A stretch of 9,160 nucleotides of DNA, from contig DDHP01000034.1 in assembly GCA_002338145.1 (NCBI GenBank), forward strand, positions 3,200-12,359, written 5' to 3'. Made by a program: the position numbers and the translations under genes. The stretch is from Deferribacteraceae bacterium UBA1873. Lineage in GTDB: Bacteria > Chrysiogenota > Deferribacteres > Deferribacterales > Flexistipitaceae. Each line of letters opens with the position of its first letter. Position 1 is the first letter of the stretch. The notes under the pieces were generated by a model. It ran no database searches. It saw only the letters and a program-made list of their open reading frames with translations, and had not been told where the DNA came from. Below are positions 1 to 7,324 of this stretch, in pieces.

Positions 1-1242
1 CACGAAATTGTTCAGGAAATTAAATCCAGATTTGGTATAAATCTGAAAATTATAAGTGGTGAAGAAGAGGCAAAACTCTCTTACCTTGCAATTTCCGGCA
101 GTTTTCAAATAGATAAATATAATGCAATAATAACAGACATTGGCGGAGGTAGCGCAGAGTACACTCTTGCACTAAAAGGAAAAATTGAAAATATAACAAG
201 TAAAAAGTTAGGTTGTTCACGCTTAAAAAATATGTTCCTGCAACATGATCCTCCGGAAATAGTGGAAGTCTATAAAATGAAGCAGCATATACAGGAGAAC
301 ATTGAGAATTATGAAGATTATAATATCGATTTGGTAGTAAGTACAGGTGGTACAATTAATAATATTGCAAATATTTATTATCTTTCATCTGGTAAAGATG
401 AAAAAACAAAAATTAAATATGTGCCCCGTAAATTTCTAAAAGATTTCATAAACAAAATCAAATATATGAATATCGAAAATATAAAAAAGATAAAAGGCGT
501 TGAACCTAAAAGAGCTGATATTCTGCTGCCAGCAGCTATAAACATCGAAGTTTTGCTTTCAAAATCATCTTCCAACGGTTTTTATACATTTACCGGCGGA
601 CTGAGAACCGGCTTGATTATCGATACGCTGAATTCAATGAATATTACTATGCCTTTTCAGGATTTAGGGGAGGATATTTTTTACTCTCAGCTGATAGAAA
701 TCGGAAACAAATTTCAGTTTGAAGAAGAACATGCCAAACATGTTGCTTTCTTATCGACAAGAATTTTTGATGAACTAAATAAAGAATGGCGACTGGATAA
801 CAAAAATAAAGATATGCTTATAGCAGCAGCAATCCTGCACGATATAGGAAACTATATCTCATTTTCCAAACATCATAAGCACTCATACTACTTAATAAAA
901 AATTCCGACATTGCGGGTTTCAACTACAAACAAAAAATAATAACTGCCCACATTGCCAGATATCACAGAAAAAGTCTACCCAAAAAGAATCATCCGGTTT
1001 ATGAAGAACTGGATTCTAATGATATAAACATTGTAAAGAAGCTGGCTGCTATACTGCGGGTTGCTGATGGTCTGGACAGAGGACACAAAAAATTCATAAC
1101 GGATATTAATGTTAAAGTTACAGAAAATAAGATTATCATTCATCCTTTATCTGAAGAGGATATCACTTTGGAAAAAAAGGCATTTGAGTCAAAAAAAGAT
1201 TTGCTTGAAAATATTACAGGAAAAAGTGTGGAGATATTATGA
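1..1242 (+). CDS. ppx: Ppx/GppA exopolyphosphatase / pppGpp phosphohydrolase with C-terminal HD domain (5' partial)
   Basis: The reading frame is open from base 1, so the gene starts outside the window; 413 codons are visible before TGA at 1240-1242. Roughly the first 100 residues, with the first phosphate loop, should be missing, judged from the usual ~500-residue length. The visible part has the family motif ISGEEEA (nt 52-72), which carries the catalytic Glu, and the second phosphate loop DIGGGSAE (nt 136-159), both intact. The C-terminal half is an HD-type domain with all metal ligands: His at nt 730, the HD pair at nt 838-843, a HHKH cluster at nt 871-882, His in ARYHRK and Asp in RVADGLDR. 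Ppx/GppA enzymes remove terminal phosphate from polyphosphate and/or pppGpp in the cytoplasm; which substrate applies here cannot be read from sequence. Its stop overlaps the next start (ATGA), and ppk1 lies downstream, which favours a polyphosphate role. Confidence 0.95.
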   Translation, partial: HEIVQEIKSRFGINLKIISGEEEAKLSYLAISGSFQIDKYNAIITDIGGGSAEYTLALKGKIENITSKKLGCSRLKNMFLQHDPPEIVEVYKMKQHIQENIENYEDYNIDLVVSTGGTINNIANIYYLSSGKDEKTKIKYVPRKFLKDFINKIKYMNIENIKKIKGVEPKRADILLPAAINIEVLLSKSSSNGFYTFTGGLRTGLIIDTLNSMNITMPFQDLGEDIFYSQLIEIGNKFQFEEEHAKHVAFLSTRIFDELNKEWRLDNKNKDMLIAAAILHDIGNYISFSKHHKHSYYLIKNSDIAGFNYKQKIITAHIARYHRKSLPKKNHPVYEELDSNDINIVKKLAAILRVADGLDRGHKKFITDINVKVTENKIIIHPLSEEDITLEKKAFESKKDLLENITGKSVEIL

Positions 1243-2756
1243 AAAACGGCATTTTTGCAATAATTAACGTAGGAGCAAGTGCTCTGCGAATGCAGATATC
1301 AGAATTTAGCGACTACAAAGAAAGAACATTGGAATACCTCATAAAACCGCTTAAATTGGGCAGGGACACTTTTTCTAAAGGATACATTACTCTGGATAAT
1401 GTCCACAATGCTACAGAAATTCTGGGGAATTTTTCTGACAAATTCAAAGAATATAACATTAAAAATAACTATAAGGCAATTTGCACAAGCAGTGTAAGAG
1501 ATGCAGAGAACAAATACTTTTTTATAGATCATGTTCGTATCAAAACAGGGATTAAGCTGGAAATAATTGATGAGACGGAAGAGCTGTTTATAAAAAGTTT
1601 GGGGGTAAGAAACGATATAAAAGATTTTCCGGAGATGGAGAAAAAAGGGCTTCTTTTTGTAAATCTTGCCAGTGGAAACATAGGCCTTAATGTAATAAAA
1701 AATGATTTACGATTATTCTCAGCCGCTCTGCCTTTCGGAAGCCTGAGAATCTGTGAACTTTTTAAGGATGTAAATGAAGACCTGAAATATCGGGCTTATG
1801 AACAGTATATTCACAAAATGCACCATCATATAAAAAACACATGCAGAAAAATCGATTCCATTAAATACTTAGTAGGATCGGGAAGCTCCATTAATCTTAT
1901 TATTGAAGTTATGAAGCCATCAAACTTTTCTATAGATAAACATTCCCTCAAAAGACTTTACGATAAAACAAAACGGTTAACAACAAGCGAAATTGCCGAG
2001 CAGCTAAATATAAACAGCTATTATGCAGAAATCCTTAAGCCAACGTTGTATGTTTATTTATCCCTTATAAATCTGGTGAAAACAGATGTTATTTATTTCA
2101 GCAAACAAAATTTTCCCCACCAGATGGCGCTGTACTATACTAAAAACATAAAAGAGAAAAAGCTAAATAGAAAATTTATTATCAACATAAAAAATTATGC
2201 ATTACGATACGAAACGGATGAAAAACATGCAAATCAGGTGGCAAAATTCAGCAAAAAAATATTTAACAAACTTAAGTCCCTCCATTCGCTGAGCTCAAAA
2301 GATCTTTTGATTCTGGAAGCGGCAGCCTTACTACACGACGTGGGCTATTTTATCGGAATTAATAACCATCATGAGCATTCCTACTATATTGCTCGTGCAT
2401 TCAGTATGCCCGGTTTTGATGCTGAAACAATCGAGACAATTTCCACAATAGTGCTTTTTCATAGGGACAAATACCATTTAACATTTGATTCCAGATTCAA
2501 TTCGCTTCCTATAGAAAAAAAGCTCCTTATTCGTAAACTTATTGCTTTGCTGAAAATAGCTGACGCACTTGATGCCAGTCATATGCAGCTGATCAGGGAC
2601 ATAGACATTGACACAAATTCAGATGGAATCACGTTAACAGCAAAAGCCGATAGAAAACCTTTCTTTGAAGAGATTACTTTTTACAGAAAAAACAGAGATT
2701 TTTTGGAAATATACGGCATACCGATTAATTTCAAACTGGATTTGTTAAATGTCTGA
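1239..2756 (+). CDS. Divergent Ppx/GppA-HD paralogue, probable pseudo-phosphatase in the actin-like domain
   Basis: This 505-residue protein has full Ppx/GppA-HD length and layout: actin-like domains at about 1-300 and an HD domain at about 325-455. The ATG at 1239 overlaps the previous stop and has GGAG at 1230-1233, 5 nt upstream. Family landmarks can be aligned but are eroded. The N-terminal loop, normally DxGSNS, reads NVGASA (residues 10-15). The ISGEEEA motif reads IDETEEL (110-116), keeping only two Glu. The DIGGGSTE loop reads NLASGNIG (142-149) and lacks its Asp. The TSSVRDA segment (83-89) is kept. The HD set is complete: His330, His366-Asp367, a His377/378/380 cluster, His408 and Asp442. 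The N-terminal half therefore probably binds phosphate poorly or not at all, while the HD half may still hydrolyse a phosphoester. It could act as a regulator or partner of the upstream Ppx or of Ppk1. Assignment to the family is firm; loss of activity is inferred. Confidence 0.93.
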   Translation: MKNGIFAIINVGASALRMQISEFSDYKERTLEYLIKPLKLGRDTFSKGYITLDNVHNATEILGNFSDKFKEYNIKNNYKAICTSSVRDAENKYFFIDHVRIKTGIKLEIIDETEELFIKSLGVRNDIKDFPEMEKKGLLFVNLASGNIGLNVIKNDLRLFSAALPFGSLRICELFKDVNEDLKYRAYEQYIHKMHHHIKNTCRKIDSIKYLVGSGSSINLIIEVMKPSNFSIDKHSLKRLYDKTKRLTTSEIAEQLNINSYYAEILKPTLYVYLSLINLVKTDVIYFSKQNFPHQMALYYTKNIKEKKLNRKFIINIKNYALRYETDEKHANQVAKFSKKIFNKLKSLHSLSSKDLLILEAAALLHDVGYFIGINNHHEHSYYIARAFSMPGFDAETIETISTIVLFHRDKYHLTFDSRFNSLPIEKKLLIRKLIALLKIADALDASHMQLIRDIDIDTNSDGITLTAKADRKPFFEEITFYRKNRDFLEIYGIPINFKLDLLNV

Positions 2757-4782
2757 TCACTTGGTATTTAATAACAGAGAGCTAAGCTGGCTTTCATTTA
2801 ACAAACGGGTTATACTCCAGGCTGTGGATGAAAATGTTCCTCTTCTTGAAAAACTCAAATTTTTGGCGATTTCATCATCAAATCTGGATGAATTTTTTAT
2901 GGTGAGGGTTGGAGGATTACTGGACCATATTGCAGCGGGTTACACGGAGAAAGATCTTTCAGGACTCACCTCCAGCCAGCAATTAAAAGAAATATCTGCC
3001 GAATGCCATAATCTTACCTCTATTCAATCTAAACTCTACTATGATTTAAAACAAAGATGTGCCGAAGAGAAAATATATATCGAAGCACCAATACAGAAAA
3101 ACTTCGAATGGATTGAGTCCCTTTTTCACGAGGAGATTTTTCCGGTAATATCCCCTGTTACTCTGGGACCGGCTAACCCTTTCCCCTTCCTGGCTAACCT
3201 AAGACTGTGTATTCTTGTCAAAATAAAACAAAACGATAAAATCTACGACTCTCTGATTATGATACCTGAAATGCTGGATAGAGTTTATAATTTGAAAAAA
3301 AATGGGAGAAGTTATTACTATACCGTAGAGCAGATTATCATTACTTTTTTGGCTACTATTTACAAAGGATATGAAATTATAGACAGTTTTGTATTCAGGA
3401 TTACAAGGAATGCGGATTTATCTCTGCAGGATGAAGAAGTGGAAGATTTGCTGATTCTTATAGAAAAATATCTGGATAAAAGGCAAAAGAGTAATGCGGT
3501 AAGGTTGGAAGTAAACAAGCCGTTACCACAGGATTTAAAGAGAAAATTTTACGAATTTTTTAATATAACAGATTCACATATTTACGAACTGAATCACCCT
3601 CTGGATCTGACTTTCCTTTTTGATATAAGCGAAAATAATGAAAAATATTATTATCCCGGATTTGATCCTGTTCTGCCTGATGATGTAAAATTTAAAGACC
3701 TCTTTGACTATCTTAAGACAAAGGATTTGACACTTTACAGGCCGTATCACGATTTCGGACTAATAGGCAATTTTGTTCAGCAAGCTGCTGATGATCGTAA
3801 TGTTTTAAGTATAAAGATGACCCTTTACAGAGCTAATGAAAATTCAAAAATTATTGAATCCCTGGCAAAAGCAGCCAAAAATGGGAAACATGTATGTGTT
3901 GTTATAGAGCTAAAAGCCCGTTTTGATGAGGAAAGAAATGTGGAGTGGGCAAAACGGCTTGAAAATGCAGGATGTATTGTAACATACGGTTTTATGAATT
4001 TAAAGGTTCATGCAAAAGCACTTCTGATAGTCAGAAAAGAAAATGGAAAAATTCAGCGCTATGTCCATTTGTCAACGGGCAATTACAATGAAAAAACAGC
4101 CGGGTTGTATACGGATATCGATTATTTAACCACGGATAATCAAATTACAGAAGAAACTGTTAACCTGTTTAATTATCTGATGGGTTATTCGGATATATAT
4201 AAGTGGAAATTGTCAGAAAATACAGAACAAAAAATTACTACAGCACCAAACAGTTTAAGAGAAAAACTGATGGAACTTATTGATGAAGAAATAAAAAATG
4301 CCAGAAAAGGCAAAAAGGGTCATATTATTGCAAAAATTAATTCTTTATACGACAAAGAAATCACTTTAAAACTTTATGAAGCGGCGTCAGCTGGAGTAAA
4401 AATAGAGTTGATAGTAAGAGGTATATGCTCACTAAAACCTCAGGTTAAAGGTTTAAGCGAAAATATTACTGTAAAAAGTATAGTTGGCAGATTTCTGGAG
4501 CATCCCAGAATTTTATATTTTCTCTCATCCGGATCACACAGAGTTTTTATTTCAACTGCTGACTGGATGGTGAGAAATATGGACAGAAGAGTCGAACTTT
4601 TGACAGAAATCGAAGATAAGGAAAGTAAAAAATTTCTGCGAAAATTACTTCAGGATAACCTTAAAGACAGGGCTAAGTCATGGTATATGAAAGATGACAA
4701 ATATTTTAAATTAAATCAAAAAAATAATCCCGGATATAATTACCAGGAAGAGTATTTAACCGATATAAACAATATTTTGTAA
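2749..4782 (+). CDS. ppk: Polyphosphate kinase 1
   Basis: PPK1 reversibly transfers the terminal phosphate of ATP onto inorganic polyphosphate through a phosphohistidine intermediate. At 677 residues it has normal length. The N-terminal domain opens with NRELSWLSFNKRV (residues 9-21) and SNLDEFFMVRVGGL (44-57), both typical. The C-terminal phospholipase-D-like domains carry the autophosphorylated His421 in LKVHAK, the second catalytic His585 in EHPRILYF, and the Mg/polyphosphate Arg residues Arg361 (TLYRAN) and Arg391 (ARFDEE). The STGNYNEKTA and STADWMVRNMDRRVE segments are also present. The ATG overlaps the preceding stop by 8 nt, with a weak GGA at 2738-2740, so translation is probably coupled to the upstream paralogue. 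A synthesis gene in one operon with two Ppx-type genes suggests balanced making and breaking of polyphosphate. The gene is intact and ends 22 nt from a convergent stop codon, with no clear hairpin terminator between. Confidence 0.98.
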   Translation: MSDHLVFNNRELSWLSFNKRVILQAVDENVPLLEKLKFLAISSSNLDEFFMVRVGGLLDHIAAGYTEKDLSGLTSSQQLKEISAECHNLTSIQSKLYYDLKQRCAEEKIYIEAPIQKNFEWIESLFHEEIFPVISPVTLGPANPFPFLANLRLCILVKIKQNDKIYDSLIMIPEMLDRVYNLKKNGRSYYYTVEQIIITFLATIYKGYEIIDSFVFRITRNADLSLQDEEVEDLLILIEKYLDKRQKSNAVRLEVNKPLPQDLKRKFYEFFNITDSHIYELNHPLDLTFLFDISENNEKYYYPGFDPVLPDDVKFKDLFDYLKTKDLTLYRPYHDFGLIGNFVQQAADDRNVLSIKMTLYRANENSKIIESLAKAAKNGKHVCVVIELKARFDEERNVEWAKRLENAGCIVTYGFMNLKVHAKALLIVRKENGKIQRYVHLSTGNYNEKTAGLYTDIDYLTTDNQITEETVNLFNYLMGYSDIYKWKLSENTEQKITTAPNSLREKLMELIDEEIKNARKGKKGHIIAKINSLYDKEITLKLYEAASAGVKIELIVRGICSLKPQVKGLSENITVKSIVGRFLEHPRILYFLSSGSHRVFISTADWMVRNMDRRVELLTEIEDKESKKFLRKLLQDNLKDRAKSWYMKDDKYFKLNQKNNPGYNYQEEYLTDINNIL

Positions 4783-4804
4783 TAATCCATTAAACTTTTA
4801 AATT

Positions 4805-5677
4805 CTAAAATGTGTATTTTGCTTCCCAAAACGTTATTATTTTGCTTAATGTGAATGTTAATATAAAATATAAGAGGGTTATGACTATCCAGATCTCCAT
4901 AGTAAGAAACGTTGCAGACATAAGCTCCAAGCCCTGAAAGGTAAGTTCCGGAACTGCAATAACGGACACAATGGCCGAATCCTTTATAGTTGAGACAAAC
5001 TGGGATGCAAGGGGGGGCAGAATTTTTCTGAATGCCTGCGGAAGAATAACATATCTGATAACTTTATACTTATTCATACCAAGAGCATATGCCGATTCCA
5101 CCTGGTTTCTAGGAACAGACATAATACCCGATTTCACAATTTCGGATATGTACGCTGCCTCGTAAACCGTCAAAGCGAGCACACCTGCAAAAAAAGATGA
5201 CATAATAGGCAGGGGAGCAAAAATTACTTCGGTAAAGTTTCTGACGTTCTCCCCCATACTTCGTATAATGCTGTCGATATGCAATATATTAAAAAGCTGA
5301 TCGCCAATAAAAAAGTATGAAATGAAAATTAAAACAATAGGGGGAATATTCCTATGCAACTCAACAAATGTCATTGCAATAAGATTACGAAAAAGCTTAT
5401 TACTGGATCTTAAAACCCCCAGAACAGTGCCAAGAATAGTAGCAAATATTATTGACCATACGCTGAGCTTTATTGTATAGAATATCCCCTGCATAAAAAC
5501 GCCCGCGTGGAGAGAACCTTTTTCAAAGTAGAAAAAGCGTGGGGGAATTTCCCCCCACTGCCAGTCATACATAAGATAACTGTGTACTTTCCATAAAAAT
5601 GCTGCACACAGGAAAAGCAACAAGCTTAAAAAGAAGAAATCAAATAAGGTAAATTTGATTTTCCCGGTTTTTATCAT
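4805..5677 (-). CDS. Polar amino acid ABC transporter permease B (HisMQ/GlnP family)
   Basis: This 290-residue inner-membrane protein has a hydrophobic helix at about 11-30, further helices at about 66-90 and 112-125, and a C-terminal helical block at about 158-180 and 258-282. The EAA loop that docks with the ATPase spans residues 194-215, with ALGMNKYKVIRYVILPQA as its core. The HRNIPP segment (108-113) matches the family RNTP motif. The ATG at 5677 has AGGA about 8 nt upstream and lies 10 nt after the stop of the binding-protein gene, so it belongs to the same operon. It should pair with the other permease of this run as a heterodimeric channel for an amino acid or similar small polar solute. 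It is last in the run; no ATPase gene follows, because ppk1 converges from the other side. A GC-rich palindrome (5539-5558) and a seven-C run (5011-5017 on the opposite strand as G) lie inside the gene. Confidence 0.94.
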   Translation of the reverse strand: MIKTGKIKFTLFDFFFLSLLLFLCAAFLWKVHSYLMYDWQWGEIPPRFFYFEKGSLHAGVFMQGIFYTIKLSVWSIIFATILGTVLGVLRSSNKLFRNLIAMTFVELHRNIPPIVLIFISYFFIGDQLFNILHIDSIIRSMGENVRNFTEVIFAPLPIMSSFFAGVLALTVYEAAYISEIVKSGIMSVPRNQVESAYALGMNKYKVIRYVILPQAFRKILPPLASQFVSTIKDSAIVSVIAVPELTFQGLELMSATFLTMEIWIVITLLYFILTFTLSKIITFWEAKYTF

Positions 5678-5687
5678 TCAAAAAATC

Positions 5688-6515
5688 CTATTTGATTCTC
5701 TCTTCCCATTTTCTCGTTTCAAACCAATATTCATATCGTTCTTGCAACCAGCCGGAATCCCAATTAAGACGAATCCAGTTGTTGAAAACATTCAACGTGT
5801 CTATATCCCCTTTCCTGACAGCAAAACCTATAGGCTCCTTCGTGAAATTCTCGTCAATAGGCACATAAAGCCTGTCCGAATATTTTATAGCCTGAAAATG
5901 CGGAAGCGGGGCCGAAGCAACCATTGCATGAGCTCTTCCCACAAGCACTTCCTGTACCGCCTGTGATTCAGAATCAAAAAGTTTCAGTTTGGCTTTGGGA
6001 AGATGTTTTCTTGCGGCGACTTCAGCAGTTGTTCCGAGTCTGGCAGCTATAACCATATCCTCTTTGTTGAAATCGCTGATTTCATCCATCCCTTTTGCCT
6101 TGATTTTGCTTGCCACTATAGACATACCGGAATATTCATAAGGGATAGTAAAATTAACCTTCAGGTTTCTCTTAGGGGTAATACTCATACCACCTATGAT
6201 TACGTCATACTTACCTGTAAGCAGAGCCGGTATGATGCCTGACCATTTGGTGGGTATAAACTCCACTTTGACACCAAAATCGTTAGCCAGTTTTTTTGCA
6301 ACATCGATTTCAAAGCCTATAAATTCACCATTTTTCGCTTTCATTGCCCAGGGAACAAAAGTGGAAAAACCTACTTTTAAAACACCTCTTTGGATAACCT
6401 TTTCAATTGTACTTTCATTGCCCTGTTTCTCATTTACCGATTTGGCAAAAACCGGTGATGTTAGTGCAAACATCAGGCTGAAAATAATCAGCGGTCTACG
6501 AATACGTCTAAACAT
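5688..6515 (-). CDS. Periplasmic amino-acid-type solute-binding protein (SBP_bac_3 family)
   Basis: The 275-residue product begins with a Sec signal peptide: RRIRR, a hydrophobic core at about 9-20, and probable cleavage after PVFA (residue 24). There is no lipobox Cys, so it should be free in the periplasm. The mature part is a family 3 binding protein: VLKVGFSTFVPW (45-56), GFEIDVAKKLA (67-77), and GGMSITPKRNLKVNFTIPY (108-126), where Arg116 should hold a ligand carboxylate, then RLGTTAEVAA (159-168). The segment GRAHAMVASAP (193-203) has Ser201 where HisJ/GlnH-type proteins carry the Asp that binds the alpha-amino group, so the ligand may not be a standard alpha-amino acid. The C-terminus is Trp-rich (NWDSGW, YWFETRKW). 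The ATG at 6515 has a strong AGGAGG 5 nt upstream. It lies between the two permease genes, 14 nt after one and 10 nt before the other. The family is certain; the substrate is unknown. Confidence 0.95.
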   Translation of the reverse strand: MFRRIRRPLIIFSLMFALTSPVFAKSVNEKQGNESTIEKVIQRGVLKVGFSTFVPWAMKAKNGEFIGFEIDVAKKLANDFGVKVEFIPTKWSGIIPALLTGKYDVIIGGMSITPKRNLKVNFTIPYEYSGMSIVASKIKAKGMDEISDFNKEDMVIAARLGTTAEVAARKHLPKAKLKLFDSESQAVQEVLVGRAHAMVASAPLPHFQAIKYSDRLYVPIDENFTKEPIGFAVRKGDIDTLNVFNNWIRLNWDSGWLQERYEYWFETRKWEERIK

Positions 6516-6520
6516 TGTGT

Positions 6521-6527
6521 CCTCCTT
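6521..6527 (-). promoter_or_regulatory. Strong ribosome binding site of the binding-protein gene
   Basis: AAGGAGG on the minus strand lies 5 nt before the ATG at 6515. It is much stronger than the sites of either permease. This fits the usual need for more periplasmic binding protein than membrane subunits from one transcript. Confidence 0.8.
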
Positions 6528-6529
6528 TT

Positions 6530-7303
6530 TTATTCATACACCTTCATATTAACAAATTTTACCAGCATGGATAACATTAAATTAATCAAAAGATATATAC
6601 CCGCTACTGTAAACCATATCTCAAAAACCAGATAAGTCTCGCTCACAAGCCTTTGAGCCTGCATTGTCATATCATAGATAGATATGGTACTGACAAGGGC
6701 AGAATCCTTAACCAAGGCTATCATCTGGCTTGTTAACGGCGGAGCTGCCAATCTTAAAGCCTGCGGCAGAATAACATAACGCATTCGCTGATAGAAATTC
6801 ATGCCCAGACTCATCGATGATTCGAACTGTTCTTTTCCCACAGAAAGTATAGACCCTCTGATAATTTCAGAGATATAGGCCCCCTCGAACAAACTGAGAG
6901 CTATCACCCCAGAATAAAAGGCATTGATACCAAAAGGCGGAGCTATGACAAAATATACAAAAAAAAGCTGAATAATAAGAGGCGTATTTCTTATAACAAG
7001 AATGTAGCCGCGGGCAATAAAATTGCCTGAAAAAGATTCTGTCATCCTGAGAATTGCGGTAAAGAAACCCAGTAAAATAGCCAGAACAAGACTCACGGCC
7101 GATATTTTGAGAGTTATCCCGAGTCCTTTAATGATGGGACCGAATACCAGTTGACCGTTTTCATAGGTATATAAAAATTCTTTTATCCTGTAAAACTGCC
7201 AGTTGTAACCTATACGTTGGAACAGGAAAATTAAAACCAAAACAATTAAAATTAAAAAAACAGCAAATTTTAAAATATCAATAAGTTTATAATTATAAAA
7301 AAT
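6530..7303 (-). CDS. Polar amino acid ABC transporter permease A (HisMQ/GlnP family), probable AUU start
   Basis: This is an inner-membrane permease of an amino-acid-type importer. The family RNTPLIIQLFF motif and the EAA loop (ESSMSLGMNFYQRMRYVILP) are both clear, with membrane segments around them. The only standard start codon near the N-terminus is TTG at 7240 (236 residues). It would cut into the first membrane helix and has only A/T upstream, with no ribosome site. The frame stays open 21 codons further, to a TAG at 7304-7306. Those codons complete a helix, ILKFAVFLILIV leading into LVLIFLF, placed like helix 1 of permease B. A GGAG at 7310-7313 lies 6 nt before an in-frame ATT at 7301-7303, so I choose that as start (257 residues). 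The start is uncertain; the gene itself is not. It is the first transporter gene of the run, 21 nt after murB. Confidence 0.9.
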   Translation of the reverse strand: MFYNYKLIDILKFAVFLILIVLVLIFLFQRIGYNWQFYRIKEFLYTYENGQLVFGPIIKGLGITLKISAVSLVLAILLGFFTAILRMTESFSGNFIARGYILVIRNTPLIIQLFFVYFVIAPPFGINAFYSGVIALSLFEGAYISEIIRGSILSVGKEQFESSMSLGMNFYQRMRYVILPQALRLAAPPLTSQMIALVKDSALVSTISIYDMTMQAQRLVSETYLVFEIWFTVAGIYLLINLMLSMLVKFVNMKVYE

Positions 7304-7309
7304 CTATTA

Positions 7310-7313
7310 CTCC
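7310..7313 (-). promoter_or_regulatory. Ribosome binding site placing permease A start at ATT 7303
   Basis: GGAG on the minus strand lies 11 nt after the murB stop and 6 nt before ATT (7303-7301). It is the only Shine-Dalgarno-like sequence in the 84 nt between murB and the TTG at 7240. No ATG, GTG or TTG in the permease frame lies between it and that TTG. This site is the main argument for the longer protein. Confidence 0.55.
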
Positions 7314-7324
7314 AATAAAAAATA

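Noticed and set aside
232..1242. Start of the first Ppx gene at the ATG at 232
   Set aside because: The frame is open upstream to base 1 and encodes the essential ISGEEEA and DIGGGSAE motifs before 232, so this ATG is internal.
1299..1532. Minus-strand open frame opposite the second Ppx gene, and similar opposite-strand frames elsewhere
   Set aside because: These lie wholly inside genes with clear family motifs, lack ribosome sites and show no recognisable domain; they are antisense shadows.
4783..4840. Bidirectional terminator between ppk1 and permease B
   Set aside because: Only weak A/T pairings such as AAAAT-GTGT-ATTTT are present, with no GC stem followed by a T-run. The convergent operons may be ended another way or read into each other.
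5011..5017. Seven-base homopolymer (G on plus, C in permease B) as a phase-variation tract
   Set aside because: Seven bases is short for a contingency locus, the frame is intact, and the tract encodes the family's usual Pro-Pro after the EAA loop.
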